Assembly: GCA_037178625.1 (NCBI GenBank)
Contig: CM074131.1
Span: forward strand, 4,340,001 to 4,404,000
DNA length: 64,000 nucleotides
From: Skeletonema tropicum
Taxonomy: Eukaryota > Bacillariophyta > Thalassiosirophyceae > Thalassiosirales > Thalassiosiraceae
Direction of reading: 5' to 3'
Each line of letters starts with the position of its first letter. Position 1 is the stretch's first letter. The notes under the pieces were generated by a model that saw only the letters and a program-made list of their open reading frames with translations, made no database searches and was not told where the DNA came from. Shown here piece by piece: positions 59,846-64,000 of the stretch. The position numbers and the translations under genes were made by a program.

Positions 59846-61597
59846 AATTCAATTTCAATTCAATTCTTCGTCAATATCTTGGCTTCTCCCCGTCCAATGA
59901 AGACGATGAGTGTCGTTTTGGAAAGCTCTCATCTAGCTCTATCGATCGTTGATATTACCATGGCCAAATATCGATCTGTTGCCATCCAATCGATCCGGTT
60001 AAAAACGGGGTAACAGTTAGAGCTCGGCCAAATCATCTGGCTTGACATAGATAATTCCACCAATAGAGTCCAAGTAATAATCCAATTTGACACATTGACC
60101 ACCGCTGGAATCGTCTCCTCAAGCTCTATCGATTAGTACCATAATCAGCATTACCACTGCCGCCGTCAAAATGTCAAGGCCCTCGCAAATACTGTGAAGG
60201 ACGGAGGCGAAGATCCACACTAATAATCACAGCTCGATCTCAAAAAGCGACCACTTTAATGCGGCGGGCTCCAGACAGTTGGCACCAGCGCATCCAATAA
60301 TAAACAGTGCTCGGGCAGGGGCCCTCGCCAAACACACTCCCTTCAATGCAGTGCCGTCAATGATAGGTTGGCACGGACGCATCCAACGCTGCGCTGAAGA
60401 ACGTTAAAGGAGGAGGAGTGTGATCCAGACAGTTGGCACATGGAAGATCCATAGTTAATTAACAGAGCTCGGCCCTCGCACAACACACTTCCTTTATCAT
60501 CGATGTGTTCATGATTGGTTCATTGTGGCGAGCGGGTGATTGGTTGGAACGATAGTGTAGTAGCCATGGTGCGGTGTTAGTTGTGTGTTGATGTTTTGGA
60601 TCTTTTTGTGATGGTGCGACATCATCATTCACTCACCTTCTCAATCACTCACCAACACTCAACACCATCACAACCACAACGAACCATGCTAATAATGCTA
60701 CTCGTACTCGTACCAACCAATCACCCACTCGCCAGCGTAGCGTGCCAACAATTCATTGATCTTACCTGATCTACGTTAAGTGTCTTCAGCGAAGCGTTTG
60801 ATGAGTCCATACCAACCTTCTGCTCATCCAGTAAAGGAAGTGTCTTGTGTGAGGGCTGAGCGGTACGATAGCGAGGAACTCTATTGACTATGGATCTTCG
60901 TCCGTACCAACTGTCTGGAACTCATCCTTCCTTAGCGGTCGCTTTTTGAGATCTTCGACCAATCAAGCTAGAATGAATCTCATCTGATCTACAGCAGTGT
61001 CTTGCAAGGGCCTTGGCCGAGCAGTGATCATCATGGTATCGCCGATCTATACAGCAGAGTATTTTGGAATCTCGCACGTAACAATAATTATTGTCATGGA
61101 CGGTGCTGATCGTCTAGGAGTGTGTGATTATTGTATTAATTGATAGCGCTTGAGACGAGGATTCGAATGGTTGTGTCATTGTCATTGCTATCTATCTACG
61201 GAGGCCGAGCTGTGTTTATATTGGATGGATTTGGATTGTCGATCTGGATCTGGGGCCCAGTATTCAGTATTGTAGTCGGATTGTAGACCCCTCTCGAGTT
61301 GAGTCGATTGACAAAAGATCAATATTTGGCCTTGCAACTGCAACTAATCGATAGAGCGCAACGACAGCTTGCGAATACTGGTCGAATCGTATCAATCCGA
61401 TGGAATGGAGAGGACAAGAGTTATGGATGGATTACTATTACTGAATCTGAATGGTCGGTGAGCAAAGAGGGGGGATAGTGTTTACGTTTACTTTGGTTAC
61501 TTAGTTATATTCATATTACATTATTACTTCTTGAATGTCCATGTCCATCTACCATCATCTATCTCCTATCTCTCCAACCATACCATACCTCTCAATC

Positions 61598-61919
61598 TCA
61601 ATATAATCCACCCACGTGTTGAGCATCCGACAAACAGCCCACCAAATGGTGATCGGAATCCATCATGGATGATTCGCCTTCGAAAGCCGTCATTAAGCTT
61701 AGCTTTCCTCCTCCTCCTCCGTTGCTGTTGCCGCCACCACTTCCTCTTCCACCAATCCCCCGTCTCATTGTTGATGAATGCCTCTTGCGTTGATTCCGAA
61801 GTACAGATGCAGCATGACGAGCTGATATCCTGAGGTGGTTGTTTGTGTCTCCTCTCCGCTGACGGATTGTTTGTGGAGGGCGTAGAGTTCGAGACGGTCG
61901 TCTGCGGTTGGGTCATCAT
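61598..61919 (-). pseudogene. Array gene copy 17, N-terminus frameshifted
   Basis: A 4-bp insertion (GGTCGTCTGCGG near 61900) shifts the frame after the fifth codon, so the ATG no longer reads into the usual protein. Confidence 0.5.
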
Positions 61920-63631
61920 AATTCAATTTCAATTCAATTCTTCGTCAATATCTTGGCTTCTCCCCGTCCAATGAAGACGATGAGTGTCGTTTTGGAAAGC
62001 TCTCATCTAGCTCTATCGATCGTTGATATTACCATGGCCAAATATCGATCTGTTGCCATCCAATCGATCCGGTTAAAAACGGGGTAACAGTTAGAGCTCG
62101 GCCAAATCATCTGGCTTGACATAGATAATTCCACCAATAGAGTCCAAGTAATAATCCAATTTGACACATTGACCACCGCTGGAATCGTCTCCTCAAGCTC
62201 TATCGATTAGTACCATAATCAGCATTACCACTGCCGCCGTCAAAATGTCAAGGCCCTCGCAAATACTGTGAAGGACGGAGGCGAAGATCCACACTAATAA
62301 TCACAGCTCGATCTCAAAAAGCGACCACTTTAATGCGGCGGGCTCCAGACAGTTGGCACCAGCGCATCCAATAATAAACAGTGCTCGGGCAGGGGCCCTC
62401 GCCAAACACACTCCCTTCAATGCAGTGCCGTCAATGATAGGTTGGCACGGACGCATCCAACGCTGCGCTGAAGAACGTTAAAGGAGGAGGAGTGTGATCC
62501 AGACAGTTGGCACATGGAAGATCCATAGTTAATTAACAGAGCTCGGCCCTCGCACAACACACTTCCTTTATCATCGATGTGTTCATGATTGGTTCATTGT
62601 GGCGAGCGGGTGATTGGTTGGAACGATAGTGTAGTAGCCATGGTGCGGTGTTAGTTGTGTGTTGATGTTTTGGATCTTTTTGTGATGGTGCGACATCATC
62701 ATTCACTCACCTTCTCAATCACTCACCAACACTCAACACCATCACAACCACAACGAACCATGCTAATAATGCTACTCGTACTCGTACCAACCAATCACCC
62801 ACTCGCCAGCGTAGCGTGCCAACAATTCATTGATCTTACCTGATCTACGTTAAGTGTCTTCAGCGAAGCGTTTGATGAGTCCATACCAACCTTCTGCTCA
62901 TCCAGTAAAGGAAGTGTCTTGTGTGAGGGCTGAGCGGTACGATAGCGAGGAACTCTATTGACTATGGATCTTCGTCCGTACCAACTGTCTGGAACTCATC
63001 CTTCCTTAGCGGTCGCTTTTTGAGATCTTCGACCAATCAAGCTAGAATGAATCTCATCTGATCTACAGCAGTGTCTTGCAAGGGCCTTGGCCGAGCAGTG
63101 ATCATCATGGTATCGCCGATCTATACAGCAGAGTATTTTGGAATCTCGCACGTAACAATAATTATTGTCATGGACGGTGCTGATCGTCTAGGAGTGTGTG
63201 ATTATTGTATTAATTGATAGCGCTTGAGACGAGGATTCGAAGGGTAGTCTCATTGTCATTGCTATCTATCTACGGAGGCCGAGCTGTCTTTATATTGGAT
63301 TTGGATTGTCGATCTGGGGCCCAATAGCCGGATTGTAGACACCTCTCGAGTTGAGTCGAATGACAAAAGATCAATATTTGGCCTTGCAACTGCAACTAAT
63401 CGATAGAGCGCAACGAGAGCTTGCGAATACTGGTCGAATCGTATCAAACCGATGGAGAGGACAAGAGTTATGGTTGGATTACTGAATCTGAATGGTCGGT
63501 GAGCAAAGAGGGGGGATAGTGTTTACGTTTACTTTGGTTACTTAGTTATATTCATATTACATTATTACTTGAATGTCCATGTCCATCTACCATCATCTAT
63601 CTTCTCTCCTACCATACCATACCTCTCAATC

Positions 63632-63928
63632 TCAATATAATCCACCCACGTGTTGAGCATCCGACAAACAGCCCACCAAATGATGATCGGAATCCATCAT
63701 GGAGGATTCACCTTCGAAAGCCGTCATAAAGCTTAGCTTTCCTCCTCCTCCTCCGTTGCTGTTGCCACCACCACTTCCTCTTCCTCCGATCCCCCGTCTC
63801 ATTGTTGATGAATGCCTCTTGCGTTGATTCCGAAGTACAGATGCAGCATGACGAGGGCGGGCTCCATGATGATAGTTACGATGTAAGATCCACCCCGACC
63901 AGAACGCTGCGCTGAAGACACTTAACAA
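63632..63928 (-). pseudogene. Array gene copy 18, N-terminus replaced by a deletion
   Basis: Homology to the other copies ends at about 63856, so the first 30 residues are missing. The remaining 75 codons are intact, with six third-position differences from interior copies (five silent, one Leu to Phe). Confidence 0.5.
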
Positions 63929-64000
63929 ACGAATGAAAGATCCATGTTAGGTTTTCACGGCGTGAGTGTTTGATTGTCTGGAACGATAGTAGTAGTAGGG

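Larger units (their letters stand above)
28371..64000. repeat. Macrosatellite array, 17 full units of about 2067 bp plus a degenerate 18th
   Basis: Taking GGGGGATAGTG as the unit start, units begin at 28371, 30434, 32501, 34568, 36635, 38702, 40780, 42858, 44925, 46993, 49060, 51128, 53201, 55263, 57330, 59397, 61470 and 63511. The commonest length is 2067; others run from 2041 to 2078. Interior units are almost identical. Unit 1 (first 250 bp), the end of unit 17 and unit 18 are diverged. Unit 18 loses homology after about 63856 through deletions and continues in altered form to the window end. Each unit has a minus-strand 105-codon ORF, a long imperfect palindrome and an exon-like ORF. The copy number depends on the assembly being right. 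Confidence 0.97.

Noticed and set aside
28371..64000. CRISPR array or rDNA repeat
   Set aside because: The period of 2067 bp with no short repeat/spacer pattern rules out CRISPR; no rRNA-like sequence is present.

Overview
The window looks like nuclear DNA of a unicellular eukaryote, most likely a centric diatom or close stramenopile. Spliced genes carry GT-AG introns. The protein families (a MYND/RING/Sel1-repeat protein, BspA-type leucine-rich proteins, an RBR E3 ligase, a PC-esterase membrane protein, a DHHC acyltransferase, SKP1) and the Ty3/gypsy and Ty1/copia relics are those commonly expanded in diatoms. The taxon is inferred; no rRNA, tRNA or organelle gene was seen.

Bases 1-3419 are the 5' part of a minus-strand Ty3/gypsy retrotransposon: LTR, gag, then protease and reverse transcriptase running off the window. 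Gag and pol share one frame split by a single TGA. Bases 3420-5250 hold two short non-autonomous DNA transposons, each with terminal inverted repeats and an 8-bp target duplication. Two convergent genes follow: a PC-esterase (TBL/CAS1-like) membrane protein (5254-6519, +) and a spliced DHHC palmitoyltransferase (8586-6698, -). Bases 8913-10680 contain two different TA-flanked inverted-repeat elements inserted side by side at the centre of a small palindrome.

Bases 10897-15672 hold a MYND/RING/Sel1 gene, whose TGA lies in the readthrough-prone context TGA-CTA-G ahead of 52 more plausible codons, and an RBR ubiquitin-ligase pseudogene with several frame breaks. Bases 15681-19889 are a tandem segmental duplication of about 2 kb; each copy has an LRR-gene tail and one small ORF. 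Bases 19890-26669 are a graveyard: a copia RNase H fragment, a solo LTR with a TATCT target duplication, a cyclin pseudogene, a degenerate copy of SKP1 exon 1 and a frameshifted BspA-type LRR gene. A three-exon SKP1 gene lies at 27199-28220.

From 28371 to the window end, about 35.6 kb, there is a head-to-tail macrosatellite of 17 full units (typically 2067 bp, nearly identical) plus a degenerate eighteenth. Each unit carries a minus-strand ORF of 105 codons (Arg- and Gly-rich), an imperfect long palindrome of about 0.9 kb, and a plus-strand exon-like ORF that runs into a 20-nt sequence matching the start of SKP1 exon 2. All six differences between the outlying last copy and the interior copies inside the 105-codon ORF fall at third codon positions, and five are silent. 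The ORF is therefore probably a real, unrecognised, tandemly amplified gene. This array is the most interesting object in the window.
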